Shown here piece by piece: positions 34,953 to 43,148 of a stretch of DNA of 64,000 nt. The DNA is taken from contig NZ_JONS01000020.1 of the NCBI RefSeq assembly GCF_000711965.1, positions 1 to 64,000 on the forward strand. Direction: 5' to 3'. Under the pieces are notes generated by a model. The model was not told where the DNA came from, did not search any database, and saw only the letters and a list, made by a program, of their open reading frames with translations. This DNA comes from Actinomyces israelii DSM 43320 (GTDB lineage Bacteria > Actinomycetota > Actinomycetes > Actinomycetales > Actinomycetaceae). A program made the position numbers and the translations under genes. Numbering within the stretch: the first letter of the stretch is position 1; each line of letters starts with the position of its first letter.

Positions 34953-36143
34953 TCAGCCGACCGGTCCGTCGGCCCCGGCCCCGGCCCCGGCGGGACCGGG
35001 GCGGGGCGGCCCGGACGGGGTCGGGTCCGCCAGGCGCAGCTCGTCGCGGCCCACGGCGTAGGACAGGCCTGGGTATCGGCCGAACTGCTCCTCGGCGCCC
35101 GGCACCCGCAGGCCGCTGCCGTCGTCCATGCGGGCGAGCACCTCGGCGGGGGCGGGCCAGCTCCGGCTGCGGTCCCGGCCCACCGGGCTGATCGGCGGGT
35201 ACCAGGCCGTCTTGGGGCGCACCATGAGGCGCCCCGGGCGGCTGCGGTCCCGCAGCGCGTGCGCTCTCCAGGTCAGGGTCGGGTGGGTCGAGGTCCACTG
35301 CACGGCGTGCACCCAGAGCCCCCTCTCGTGTGCGGCGCGGTCCGCGGTCGCGTGCAGGTTGACCTGCGCGCCCAGGTACTTGCCGGCGCCGAGCAGCCCC
35401 ATGACGCCCGGCACGCCGGCGGGGGCGGCGTCGTAGCCGTGGTTGTCCGCCGTGTACTCCTGGGCGCGCGACAGCGCCTTGCCCAGCAGCGGCACGGAGT
35501 AGACGACCTGGAAGACCAGGACGCGCCAGAAGGAGACGTGTCCGGCGGCGAGGTGGCCGACCTCGTGGGAGATGACGAAGCGCAGGGCCTCCGGGTCGCG
35601 CGCCGACCCGCCGACCTCGAACAGGTCGGAGTAGACGGCCACGAAGCGGCGGAAGCCGTGCCCGGCGGCGAAGGCGTTGATCCTGCCGTTGCCCAGGACC
35701 ACATAGGCGTCGGGGACGCGGCGCAGCCCGAAGCGCTCGGCGGCCTCCACCACCATCCGGTAGCCCTCGGGGAACTGGGTCGGGCTCATCTGCACCGAGG
35801 AGGCGCGCATCCGCGCGTACAGGAGCGCACGTGCGCCCCACACGCCCAGCGGCAGCAGCGGGACGGCCAGCAGCACCTGGGCGCCCGTCATCGCGTTCCC
35901 GCCGACGAAGAAGTCGCGCACCTGCTTGGCCGCCCCGGTCGGGGCGGGCACGACAGCGAGCCAGATCACCAGCGCCAGCCAGGCGGCGAGTGCCGCGGCG
36001 CTGACGGCCGCGCTCGCCCACAGCAGGGGCATCTCGGCGCGGTGGCGCAGGCGGCGTATGCCGGCCGGGCCGTGGACGGTGGCGCCGTTGAGCAGCCGGG
36101 GGCGCCCGGGGGCGGGGAGCGAAGACGTCATGGGCCCGACCAT
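34953..36143 (-). CDS. M48-family membrane metallopeptidase
   Basis: A 396-residue protein (or 392 from ATG 36131). Two N-terminal membrane helices are visible (about 38-66 and 85-108), then the zinc site HEVGH in RFVISHEVGHLAAGHVSFWR near residue 193, with the downstream Glu ligand probably in AQEYTADNHGYDA. The VLGNGRINAFAAGHGFRRFV strand before the zinc motif is typical of HtpX/Ste24-like M48B enzymes. A zinc protease for membrane protein quality control by family. The C-terminal 30 residues are Pro/Gly-rich and acidic-poor. Confidence 0.88.
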   Translation of the reverse strand: MVGPMTSSLPAPGRPRLLNGATVHGPAGIRRLRHRAEMPLLWASAAVSAAALAAWLALVIWLAVVPAPTGAAKQVRDFFVGGNAMTGAQVLLAVPLLPLGVWGARALLYARMRASSVQMSPTQFPEGYRMVVEAAERFGLRRVPDAYVVLGNGRINAFAAGHGFRRFVAVYSDLFEVGGSARDPEALRFVISHEVGHLAAGHVSFWRVLVFQVVYSVPLLGKALSRAQEYTADNHGYDAAPAGVPGVMGLLGAGKYLGAQVNLHATADRAAHERGLWVHAVQWTSTHPTLTWRAHALRDRSRPGRLMVRPKTAWYPPISPVGRDRSRSWPAPAEVLARMDDGSGLRVPGAEEQFGRYPGLSYAVGRDELRLADPTPSGPPRPGPAGAGAGADGPVG

Positions 36144-36283
36144 AGGGGTGCCGGCCGCGACGGGCGTGCGTCGGAGGGATGACGCCCCCGGCCGGCGGCT
36201 CCTCCCCGCGGATGAGGCCCGGGTCGCCGGCCTTTGGCGGTGGGCGCGGAGAGCACGGCCGGGCGGGTCGGTAGGGTCGGGGC

Positions 36284-37030
36284 GTGAGCGACCACGAGAC
36301 CCCCTGGGGCATGCAGATCGCCGTCCGCTACGACAAGGTCCGCCCGCCGCGCCGCATCGACGTCGCCGAGGCCGCGGCCCGCGCCGTCGTCGCCCTGCTC
36401 GCCTCGCCGCCCGCCGCGCCCGGCGGGGCCTGGCACGACGCCGTCGAGCGCTGGAGGAGCAGGCGCATCCGCAAGCTCGTGCGCCGCGCCCGCGGGCGGC
36501 GCTGGGAGGAGGTCCAGGAGCTGGCGGGTGTCACCGTCTTCCAGGACGGCCCCGCCGGCTGGGGCACTGCCGCCGCCCGCGCCTTCGTCCCCGGCCCGGT
36601 GCGGCCGCTGCCCCCGCCGCTGGCCAAGACGCAGGTCGAGGGCACCCACTTCCCCCACGGCGACGAGCTGCCGCCCCCGCCGGCCGCCATCGCCGAGGCC
36701 GCCCGCCGCGACGATGGGGCGGCGACGGGCATCGAGCTGACCGGGGAGTCCGTCTCCTCCTCGGCGCTGGTGACGGTCGAGGTCACGTCCCTGGAGGAGA
36801 TGACCAGCGGCAAGCTGTGCGCGCAGGTCGCCCACGCCGCCCAGCTCGCCTGGCAGAGCCCGGCCATGCCCGAGGCGGTCCGCTCCGCCTGGGCGGCGCA
36901 TGACTACCGGGTACGGGTCTCCTTCCCGCCGTCGGAGGCCTGGGAGGCCGCGTCCCGGCCGGTCTCGGTCGTGGACGCCGGCTTCACCGAGCTCGACGGG
37001 CCGCGGGAGACGGCGCGGGCCCGGTGGTGA
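36284..37030 (+). CDS. Pth2-type peptidyl-tRNA hydrolase domain protein
   Basis: A 248-residue protein from GTG 36284. The C-terminal 120 residues carry Pth2 hallmarks: EEMTSGKLCAQVAHAAQLAW (conserved K, Q and H of the GKxxAQxxHA motif) and VDAGFTELDGPRETARARW, the phosphate-binding end. Pth2 enzymes release peptides from stalled peptidyl-tRNA. Stand-alone Pth2 is about 115-120 residues, so the N-terminal 130 residues are an addition, with a basic helix (RSRRIRKLVRRARGRRWEEV) that might contact tRNA. The window shows no Pth1, so whether this is the main hydrolase is open. Confidence 0.82.
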   Translation: MSDHETPWGMQIAVRYDKVRPPRRIDVAEAAARAVVALLASPPAAPGGAWHDAVERWRSRRIRKLVRRARGRRWEEVQELAGVTVFQDGPAGWGTAAARAFVPGPVRPLPPPLAKTQVEGTHFPHGDELPPPPAAIAEAARRDDGAATGIELTGESVSSSALVTVEVTSLEEMTSGKLCAQVAHAAQLAWQSPAMPEAVRSAWAAHDYRVRVSFPPSEAWEAASRPVSVVDAGFTELDGPRETARARW

Positions 37031-37049
37031 GGCTGGGCCGGCCGGTTGT

Positions 37050-37066
37050 GCCGAGATCGGTCCGCG
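37050..37066 (-). repeat. 22-bp family, single unit
   Basis: CCGAGATCGGTCCGC in the 48-bp convergent gap between the Pth2-type gene (plus) and the GtrA gene (minus). Single unit without the purine tail. Confidence 0.65.
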
Positions 37067-37078
37067 CCCGGGCGGGGC

Positions 37079-37705
37079 TCAGGCGGGCTCGGGGGCTCCG
37101 GGCTCGTCGTCGGGCTCGGGAGTGCCCCGGAAGACCCAGAGCTTCATGAGGGTGTAGAGATAGACGCCCTCGCAGCAGGCCGAGATGACGCGGGCCAGCT
37201 CGGCGTTCACCCCGATCCAGTGCAGGAAGGAGGACAGGCCGAGGATGAAGATGACGTACTGGCTCGCGAGCCCGATCATGTAGCGCGAGCCCTGCGCGGC
37301 GAGATGGCCGTGGGCCTGGAAGTTCAGCCACCGGTTGAGCAGCAGCGAGTACGCCCCGGCGATCATGTATCCCAGGGTGACGGCCAGCGGGTAGAACCAG
37401 TGAAGCTTGTCGAAGAAGAGCCACAGGAAACTGATGTCGATGAGGAAGGCCGAGCCGTTGATGAGGGCGTAGCCGATGAAGGTCACGGGCACGCGTCCGC
37501 GCAGCCTGCGGGGGAGGAGCCTGTGGATGCGGCTGATGACGTGGAGGAAGGCTCGCGGGGCGCGGCGCGAGGGGTTGTTGAAGCGCTCGTCGAGCCTGTC
37601 GGAGATGCGTTCTCGGGCGGATGCGGCGGAGCGTGCAGGCATTGTGACCCTGCGCTTCGGGGCGCAGAACCGGGCTGCGGGTCCAGCTGCATCCTGTGTG
37701 GTCAT
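37079..37705 (-). CDS. GtrA-family membrane protein
   Basis: A 208-residue protein. ATG 37705 is preceded by GAGAGGAC, better than an in-frame start at 37741. A basic N-terminus of about 70 residues leads into four transmembrane helices: VPVTFIGYALINGSAFLIDI, then WFYPLAVTLGYMIAGAYSLL, then YMIGLASQYVIFILGLSSFL, then a last helix near LARVISACCEGVYLYTLMKL. The NRWLNF motif after helix 2 (SLLLNRWLNFQAHG) is the GtrA signature. GtrA proteins flip or support polyprenyl-linked sugars for cell-surface glycosylation. The N-terminal extension is longer than usual. Confidence 0.88.
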   Translation of the reverse strand: MTTQDAAGPAARFCAPKRRVTMPARSAASARERISDRLDERFNNPSRRAPRAFLHVISRIHRLLPRRLRGRVPVTFIGYALINGSAFLIDISFLWLFFDKLHWFYPLAVTLGYMIAGAYSLLLNRWLNFQAHGHLAAQGSRYMIGLASQYVIFILGLSSFLHWIGVNAELARVISACCEGVYLYTLMKLWVFRGTPEPDDEPGAPEPA

Positions 37706-37725
37706 ATTGTCCTCTCGGGGTGTCT

Positions 37726-37754
37726 TATGAGTCGAGTACACCTATGAGTCGAGT
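37726..37754. promoter_or_regulatory. 12-bp direct repeat upstream of gtrA-like gene
   Basis: TATGAGTCGAGT occurs at 37726-37737 and again at 37743-37754 (17-bp period), 20-50 bp upstream of the gtrA-like start on the minus strand. It could be a tandem regulator site overlapping the promoter. Confidence 0.4.
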
Positions 37755-37854
37755 CTTTCGCGACAAGACGTGCCGTACAAGTTTCTACAGGATGAGAAAG
37801 ACGTCGTGTTGGTCTCCTTCCTCAGAAGGAGGCCGGCGCCCGGTGACCGTCCCG

Positions 37855-38508
37855 TCAGGCGCTCAGCGCCTCGACCACCCCGCGTCGCAGCACCCGGCCG
37901 CCGGCGTCGGTGGGGTGGTGCAGGGTGCGCAGGCCCAGCGCCGCGGCCGCGGCGATGTTCTCGGCGCTGTCGTCCACGAAGAGCGCCTCGCCGGTGCTGA
38001 CGCCCGCCATCGCCAGGGCGGCGCGGAAGTAATCCGGGTCGGGCTTGGCCGCGCCCAGGAGGCAGGAGTAGGCGTCCACGTCGCACAGGCCGTCGTATCC
38101 CAGCGCGGTGCGCATCCACTCGCGGCGCTCCTCGTGCTGGTTGGTGGCCAGGACGGTGAGGTAGCCCGCGGCCCGCAGCTCGCGGACCAGCTGCCAGGCG
38201 GGCGGGTCCGGCGTCGCCTGGCGCCACAGGGCCATGAGCTCGTCAGCGCCCCTGGCCAGGTCCAGCTCGACGACCAGCCGTTCCAGCAGGTCCCGCAGGC
38301 TCTCCCTGCCCGACAGCGCCGGCCCCTCCCGGGACAGGAGCGCCTTGGCGAAGGGCTCCCCGCCGCCGGCGGACAGCGCCCGGTACCAGGGGGTGCCGAT
38401 GAGCTGGAGGACGCCGTCGGCGTCCAGGAGCACGGCGCGCACCGCCGTCGTGCCCGACGGCGGCAGGGGCGGTGCGGGCGGGGGCTCGGAAGCGGCGTCG
38501 GTACTCAC
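37855..38508 (-). CDS. HAD-superfamily hydrolase (subfamily IA)
   Basis: A 217-residue phosphatase-like protein. Motif I is VLLDADGVLQ (nucleophile and acid Asp), motif II the Thr in LTVLATNQHEERREWMRTAL, motif III the Lys in LGAAKPDPDYFRAAL, motif IV the Asp pair in LFVDDSAENIAAAAALGLRT. The cap is a helical insertion between motifs I and II. Typical of phosphoglycolate phosphatase/epoxide-hydrolase-like HADs; substrate not predictable. A Pro-rich N-terminal tail of about 20 residues is unusual. Confidence 0.9.
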   Translation of the reverse strand: MSTDAASEPPPAPPLPPSGTTAVRAVLLDADGVLQLIGTPWYRALSAGGGEPFAKALLSREGPALSGRESLRDLLERLVVELDLARGADELMALWRQATPDPPAWQLVRELRAAGYLTVLATNQHEERREWMRTALGYDGLCDVDAYSCLLGAAKPDPDYFRAALAMAGVSTGEALFVDDSAENIAAAAALGLRTLHHPTDAGGRVLRRGVVEALSA

Positions 38509-38575
38509 GCGCCCATCCTGCCCTACTGCGGGCGGCCGGCGCCCCAGCCCGCCTTCCTGCGGCGCGCCGGGCCCC

Positions 38576-39583
38576 TCAGCGCTGCCTGCTCGCCGAGCGG
38601 CGGGGGATGAGCGTGGGAATCGCCGTGCGGGGGCCGGGCCTGGCCGGTGCGGCGCCCTGCGTCTGCGCGACGAGCAGGTCGAGCGCGCCAGAGGCGATGA
38701 TGTCGAAGGGCACGCGGACCGTGGTCAGGGGCACGGGGAGCTGCGAGGCCAGGGGCGTGTCGTTGTAGCCGACGACGCTGAGGCCCTCCGGCACGCGGCG
38801 GCCCAGCGCGTCCGCCGCCGCCAGCGCGCCCAGGGCCAGCTGGTCGTTGGCGGCGAAGATCGCGGTGGTCCCCGGCGAGGCCGACAGGATCTCGGAGGCG
38901 GTGCGGCGCCCCTCCTGGAAGCCGAAGCCGCAGTGGCGGATGCGGTCCGCGGGCGCCTCCAGCCCCTCGTCGGCCATGGCCCGGCCGAATCCGGCCAGGC
39001 GGCGCCGGGAGGTCGAGGCGAAGTCCGGTCCGGGCATGACGGCGATCTCGGTGTGGCCCAGGTCGATCAGGTGCCGGGTGGCGAGGTAGCCGCCGAGCTC
39101 GTCGTCGCAGACCGAGGAGGGGGACTCGGCGTCGGTGCGCACGGCCAGGACGTGGGGGACCTGCTGGTCCCGCAGGGAGGCGGGCAGCGGGTCGTCCAGG
39201 CGGGCAGTGGCCAGGACCAGGCCGTCGACGCGCCGCGCCAGGAGGGAGTCGACGGCGGCGCGCTCCCGGTCGGGGTCGTCGCCGCACACCGACACCAGGG
39301 CGAACAGGCCGCGGGAGGCGGCGTCGGCGAAGACCGCCTCGAAGAGCATCGCCATGACGGTGTCGGACAGCCGGGGGACGAGCACCCCGACCGTGCCCGT
39401 GTCCCCGCGGCGCAGCGCCGAGGCCGCGGCGTCCCGCCGGTAGCCGAGCCTGGCGGCCGCCTCGCGCACACGCACCGCGGTAGCCGACCGGGAGGCGGGG
39501 AGCCGCTCGTCCAGGACCCGCGAGGCCGTGGACACCGAGACACCGGCCGCTGCGGCGACGTCCTTGAGCGTCGTGGCCTTCAC
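38576..39583 (-). CDS. LacI-family transcriptional regulator
   Basis: A 335-residue regulator. GTG 39583 is chosen because GGAGGTG lies about 8 nt upstream and the helix-turn-helix begins at once: KATTLKDVAAAAGVSVSTAS, then RVLDERLP. The sugar-binding periplasmic-like core follows (VGVLVPRLSDTVMAMLFEAV to TTVRVPFDIIASGALDLLVA). It probably senses a sugar acid or related effector and controls the adjacent transporter-aldolase genes, since LacI-type palindromes lie upstream of the aldolase gene (42248-42311). Confidence 0.92.
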   Translation of the reverse strand: MKATTLKDVAAAAGVSVSTASRVLDERLPASRSATAVRVREAAARLGYRRDAAASALRRGDTGTVGVLVPRLSDTVMAMLFEAVFADAASRGLFALVSVCGDDPDRERAAVDSLLARRVDGLVLATARLDDPLPASLRDQQVPHVLAVRTDAESPSSVCDDELGGYLATRHLIDLGHTEIAVMPGPDFASTSRRRLAGFGRAMADEGLEAPADRIRHCGFGFQEGRRTASEILSASPGTTAIFAANDQLALGALAAADALGRRVPEGLSVVGYNDTPLASQLPVPLTTVRVPFDIIASGALDLLVAQTQGAAPARPGPRTAIPTLIPRRSASRQR

Positions 39584-39676
39584 GGGCGAGCACCTCCATC
39601 CGGACCGGCGGCGGTCCACGGGCGGCACTGTATCGTGCGGCAGTGCGCGATTGCGTCCGGAGGCGGCGCGGGCGGA

Positions 39677-39717
39677 GGTCCGGGTCCTCGGACGCGCCGC
39701 GCCCGAGGACCCGGACC
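39677..39717. terminator. Terminator-like hairpin downstream of the Dcu transporter
   Basis: GGTCCGGGTCCTCGG (39677-39691) and CCGAGGACCCGGACC (39703-39717) are perfectly complementary 15-nt arms with an 11-nt loop. It lies about 85 bp past the end of the minus-strand transporter gene and before the regulator gene. No T-run is present, as is common for actinobacterial terminators. Confidence 0.65.
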
Positions 39718-39798
39718 GCTTCCCGCGGGGGTGGTGCCGATCGAGGTACTGGTATCGCTCCGCCTCACTATCCGGACCGCTTCCCGTGGGGGCGGTGC
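39711..39798. repeat. 27-nt near-perfect direct repeat, 61-nt period
   Basis: CCGGACCGCTTCCCGCGGGG then GTGGTGC (39711-39737) recurs at 39772-39798 with two changes. The copies start exactly 61 nt apart around a 34-nt unique segment. The length, period and CCCGCGGGGGTGG core recall a type I-E CRISPR repeat-spacer-repeat. Only two copies and no cas genes. Confidence 0.5.
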
Positions 39799-39800
39799 GC

Positions 39801-41120
39801 TCACATGAGGAGTGCCGCCAGGAGGAAGCCGAAGACGACGCTCAGCCCGGTGGCCACGAGGCCCGGGATGAGGAAGGGGTGGTCGAAGAACCTCGTGCCC
39901 AGCCGGGTGGAGCCGGTGTCGTCGAGCTCGACGGCGGCCAGCAGGGTCGGGTAGGTCGGCAGTATGAACAGGGCGGAGGTGGCGGGGAAGCAGGCGATGA
40001 CAGTGGCGGGGGCCACGCCGATGGCCAGCGCCGTCGGGAACAGCGCCTTGGTGGAGGCCGCCTGCGAGTACAGCAGGGAGGAGGCGACGACGACCAGGAT
40101 GGCGAACAGCCACGGCTTGCCGGACAGGGCCTGGCCGAGGTGGGCCTGGATCCAGTCCTTGTTGGCGGTCATGAAGGTCGTGCTGAGCCAGGCGACCCCC
40201 AGGATGCAGGCGCAGGCGTTCATGCCGGTCCTGAAGATCGAGGCGGAGGGGATGGCCTTGGGGCTGGCGCGGCACAGGACGAGGATCGCCCCGGCGGCGG
40301 CGAGCATGACCGAGATGCGGCACTGCCCGGCGTCCATGACCGGGTCGGCGATGACCCCGATCTTCTCCGAGGTGAGGATCGAGTAGGACAGGACGATCAG
40401 CAGGGCGATGACGAAGATGAGGACCGAGAGCCTGGCGCCCGGGCGCAGCTCGCGCACCTCGTGCCTGGGGGCCGTGACCTCTCCCGCGTCCAGGCGCCGC
40501 CGGTACTCCTCGACGGAGTCCAGCCTGTCGTTGCCGCGGGCCTTGTCCCACAGCATGAAGAGCACGGCGGTCGTCATGGTTCCCAGGAAGGTCGCGGGGA
40601 TCGACACGGCGATCAGGTCGATGAAGGTCCAGCCGGTGCCGTCCTCCTCGAGCTCGGTGGACAGGAAGACGACGGCGGCCGAGATCGGCGAGGCGGTGAT
40701 GCCCAGGAGGGACCCGGCCACGCCCACCGACAGGGAGCGCGTGGGGCGGATGTTGTTCTCCTTGGCGACCTCGACGATGACCGGCATGGTGGCGAAGGAG
40801 ACCTGGCCGGTGGAGGCGGCCAGGGTGAGCAGGTAGGTCACCAGCGGGGCCAGGACGGCGAGGTACTTGGGGTGGGCGCGCAGGAGGCGGTCGGTGAGGT
40901 TGACGAGGTGGTCCAGGCCGCCCGCGACCTGCATCGCCGAGGCGGCGTAGATGACCACCATGATGAAGACGATGACCTGCATTGGCAGGTCTCCGGGCGC
41001 GGCCCCCAGCAGTCCGAGGACGACGACCCCGGCGCCTCCCGCGAAGGCGACGCCGATCCCGCCCAGACGGGCTCCGAGAATGATGAACAGGAGGAAGACG
41101 AGGAACTGGATGAGAATCAC
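39801..41120 (-). CDS. Anaerobic C4-dicarboxylate transporter (DcuA/DcuB family)
   Basis: A 439-residue, roughly 12-helix membrane protein. Dcu-family signatures: GARLGGIGVAFAGGAGVVVL near the N-terminus, STGQVSFATMPVIVEVAKEN, then NIRPTRSLSVGVAGSLLGIT with ASPISAAVVF. FPTALAIGVAPATVIACFPA follows, with IFILPTYPT-like sequence (LFILPTYPTLLAAVE). DcuA/B exchange fumarate or aspartate for succinate in anaerobic metabolism. Here it is in line with a DapA-family aldolase and a LacI regulator, so an organic-acid substrate of that pathway is plausible. Confidence 0.9.
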   Translation of the reverse strand: MILIQFLVFLLFIILGARLGGIGVAFAGGAGVVVLGLLGAAPGDLPMQVIVFIMVVIYAASAMQVAGGLDHLVNLTDRLLRAHPKYLAVLAPLVTYLLTLAASTGQVSFATMPVIVEVAKENNIRPTRSLSVGVAGSLLGITASPISAAVVFLSTELEEDGTGWTFIDLIAVSIPATFLGTMTTAVLFMLWDKARGNDRLDSVEEYRRRLDAGEVTAPRHEVRELRPGARLSVLIFVIALLIVLSYSILTSEKIGVIADPVMDAGQCRISVMLAAAGAILVLCRASPKAIPSASIFRTGMNACACILGVAWLSTTFMTANKDWIQAHLGQALSGKPWLFAILVVVASSLLYSQAASTKALFPTALAIGVAPATVIACFPATSALFILPTYPTLLAAVELDDTGSTRLGTRFFDHPFLIPGLVATGLSVVFGFLLAALLM

Positions 41121-41193
41121 GGCCGACTCCGTTGTGGGGCGTGGTGGTCAGGTGGTTGAGAGGCGGGTCCCGCGCGACTGCGGAGTCCCGGGG

Positions 41194-41247
41194 CGCGGGC
41201 CCGGCGGGGCGGCGCGATCCTCGCGCGCCGCCCCGGGCGGGCCCGCG
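41194..41247. terminator. Strong hairpin between aldolase and transporter genes
   Basis: An inner stem CGGGGCGGCGCG (41205-41216) with CGCGCCGCCCCG (41224-41235), 12 bp around a 7-nt loop, is extended by an outer stem CGCGGGCCCG (41194-41203) with CGGGCCCGCG (41238-41247). In the 168-bp gap between two minus-strand genes it can act as a terminator or as an attenuator lowering transporter expression relative to the aldolase. Confidence 0.7.
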
Positions 41248-41288
41248 TGCGGGCCGCGGCCGCGAGACCGGACCGGCCCCGGGCGGGG

Positions 41289-42233
41289 TCAGGCGGGCAC
41301 CTGCGCCTCGCCCAGACCGGCGGAGGCCAGGGCGGCGGCGATCTCCTCGTGGGCGCCGGCGGCGAGCGGGCGCAGCGGAGAGCGGACGGTGGCGGTGTCC
41401 AGCACGCCCCGTGCGACGAGCGCCTCCTTGAGGGCGACGGTGCCCTCCATGTGCGAGCCGCGGTGGTACACGGTCCTGGTGACCGGGAAGAGCTGGTTGT
41501 GGACGGCCCGGGCGGCGTCGTAGTCGTGCGCCTGACCCGCCTTGAGCAGCTTGACGAGCAGCTCGGGGGCGATGTTGCCGTAGCCGACCAGGAGGCCGTC
41601 GACGTCGAAGACGGTGTGGAGCAGGTACTCGTCGTGGCAGCTCATGATGGTCAGCTCCGGGAAGGCCTCGCGCAGGGCGGGGATCTCGGTGTCCCAGCGC
41701 TTCATGTTGCGCACGCCGTTCTTCGTGTAGTGCACGCCGGGCAGGGCGGCGATGGCGAGCTGGGTGTCCAGGTCGTAGGAGCACTTGGTGACGTCCGGGT
41801 ACTGGAAGAGGATCTCGTTGAGGCCGGTCTCCTCGTAGATCGCCCTGTAGCGGTCCTGCGGGGCGCCGGGCTGGAAGCCGAAGCGCAGCCACCCGTGCGA
41901 GGGGTAGATGAGGCCGGCGGTGGCGCCGGCGTCGACGGCGCGCTGGGCCTCCTCGACGGCGACCCGGGTGCCTTCCCCGGTGATGCCGGCGACGACGGGG
42001 ACGCGCCCGTCGGTCGAGGCGACGAAGGCCTCGATGACGGCGACCTGCTCGGCCTGGGTGAGGAAGGTGCCCTCACCTGCGTGCCCGAGGACGACCAGGG
42101 AGGTGACCTCGGGGAAGGTGCCGAGCCAGGAGCCCAGCCGCTTGATGGCGGCGAAGTCGATCTCGCCGTCGGGGGTGAAGGGGGTGACGGGGGCCGGGTT
42201 GAGGCCGCGGAGGTCGGGGGCGGGGACGGTCAT
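41289..42233 (-). CDS. Dihydrodipicolinate synthase/N-acetylneuraminate lyase family aldolase
   Basis: A 314-residue TIM-barrel class I aldolase from ATG 42233. Family features: NPAPVTPFTPDGEIDFAAIK, GHAGEGTFLTQAEQVAVIEA (here GHAGEG replaces the usual GTTGE), the proton-relay Tyr in ILFQYPDVTK, the Schiff-base Lys in VHYTKNGVRNMKRWDTEIP, and a final VDGLLVGYGNIAPELLVKLL. The GHAGEG change and the linked Dcu transporter and LacI regulator suggest a keto-acid or sugar-acid aldolase rather than lysine-pathway DapA. It is controlled by the palindromes just upstream. Confidence 0.85.
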   Translation of the reverse strand: MTVPAPDLRGLNPAPVTPFTPDGEIDFAAIKRLGSWLGTFPEVTSLVVLGHAGEGTFLTQAEQVAVIEAFVASTDGRVPVVAGITGEGTRVAVEEAQRAVDAGATAGLIYPSHGWLRFGFQPGAPQDRYRAIYEETGLNEILFQYPDVTKCSYDLDTQLAIAALPGVHYTKNGVRNMKRWDTEIPALREAFPELTIMSCHDEYLLHTVFDVDGLLVGYGNIAPELLVKLLKAGQAHDYDAARAVHNQLFPVTRTVYHRGSHMEGTVALKEALVARGVLDTATVRSPLRPLAAGAHEEIAAALASAGLGEAQVPA

Positions 42234-42247
42234 GGCTGTCTCGCTTC

Positions 42248-42311
42248 CTTGCAATCGGTGGCGGTGCGGGGTCCGAGAAGTTGTGCGAACGTTCCCGGGA
42301 ACGATTGCAAG
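42248..42311. promoter_or_regulatory. Operator region: nested palindromes upstream of the aldolase gene
   Basis: A 14-nt perfect palindrome CGTTCCCGGGAACG (42290-42303) has the CG-rich centre of many LacI-family operators. It is partly overlapped by one arm of a longer inverted pair, CTTGCAATCG (42248-42257) and CGATTGCAAG (42302-42311). The spacing puts them over the promoter and 5'-UTR of the minus-strand aldolase gene. The LacI protein encoded at 38576-39583 is the natural candidate binder. Confidence 0.65.
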
Positions 42312-42389
42312 TCTAGGGTGCATCCGTTGGGCAGTCCATAGGACCCAGGTCCTTGTTGTTGGGAGCACGGGTGCGGCCGGCGCGGGACG

Positions 42390-42456
42390 CGACCGATCTC
42401 GGCGCGGAGATCTACCGATCTCGACGCGGAATGCGACCGATCTCGACGAGGGGAGA
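42390..42456 (+). repeat. 22-bp intergenic repeat, three units
   Basis: ACCGAT cores at 42392, 42414 and 42436, exactly 22 bp apart. The last runs into CGACGAGGGGAG. It lies between the aldolase promoter and the end of thiE. Confidence 0.85.
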
Positions 42457-42479
42457 CGTCGGGCCCGTCCCGCCCCCGG

Positions 42480-43148
42480 TCAGGGGCGGGCGGCGAAGCC
42501 CCGGAGGACCTCGTGGACCGCTCCGGCCGGGTCCGGCGCGTTCATAATGGCCCGCACCAGCGCCACCCCGGCGACGCCGGTACCCGCCAGGGCCCGGGCG
42601 TCCGCAGGCCTGACGTCACCGATGGCCACCACGGGCAGGCTCGTGGCCGCCACCAGCGGCGGGTAGCCCGCCGCGCCCAGGGCGGGGCGGCCCGAGTCCT
42701 TCGTCGGCGTGGGGCGGAAGGGGCCGGCCCCCACGTAGTCGATGAGGCCTGCGACCTCCTGGGCGGCGCGCACCAGCTCCAGGGTCCCGGTGGTCAGCCC
42801 GATCACGGCCCGCGGGCCGAGCAGGGCCCGCGCGTCGGCCACCGGCAGGTCGTCCTGGCCCAGGTGCACGCCGTGGACGTTGGCCCCGGCGCGCATGGCC
42901 GCGAAGGCGATGTCGCAGCGGTCGTCCACGACCACGCGCGTGGCCGCGCTCGCCCGCCCGACCGCCCGCGCCACCGCCAGGGTCAGCTCCAGGAGGCCGG
43001 CGGCGCTGAGGTCCTTGGCCCGCACCTGCACGATCCCCGCCCCTGCGCCCGCCGCTGCCGCCGCCACCTCGACCGTGCGACGCGAGCTCCCGGCGGTCAC
43101 CAGGTAGCAGCGCAGGTCCAGCGCCCCGGCTGCCCGCGGGCCGCTCAC
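42480..43148 (-). CDS. thiE: Thiamine phosphate synthase
   Basis: A 222-residue TIM barrel that couples hydroxymethylpyrimidine diphosphate with thiazole phosphate. Motifs: LRCYLVTAGSS at strand 1, VQVRAKDLS (diphosphate-binding), VVVDDRCDIAFAA, VHLGQDDLPV, then YVGAGPFRPTPTKDSGRPAL, the characteristic GPxFPTxTK loop, and VVAIGDVRPADARAL. The start GTG 43148 overlaps the thiM stop by 4 nt. Last gene of the thi operon. Confidence 0.93.
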   Translation of the reverse strand: MSGPRAAGALDLRCYLVTAGSSRRTVEVAAAAAGAGAGIVQVRAKDLSAAGLLELTLAVARAVGRASAATRVVVDDRCDIAFAAMRAGANVHGVHLGQDDLPVADARALLGPRAVIGLTTGTLELVRAAQEVAGLIDYVGAGPFRPTPTKDSGRPALGAAGYPPLVAATSLPVVAIGDVRPADARALAGTGVAGVALVRAIMNAPDPAGAVHEVLRGFAARP

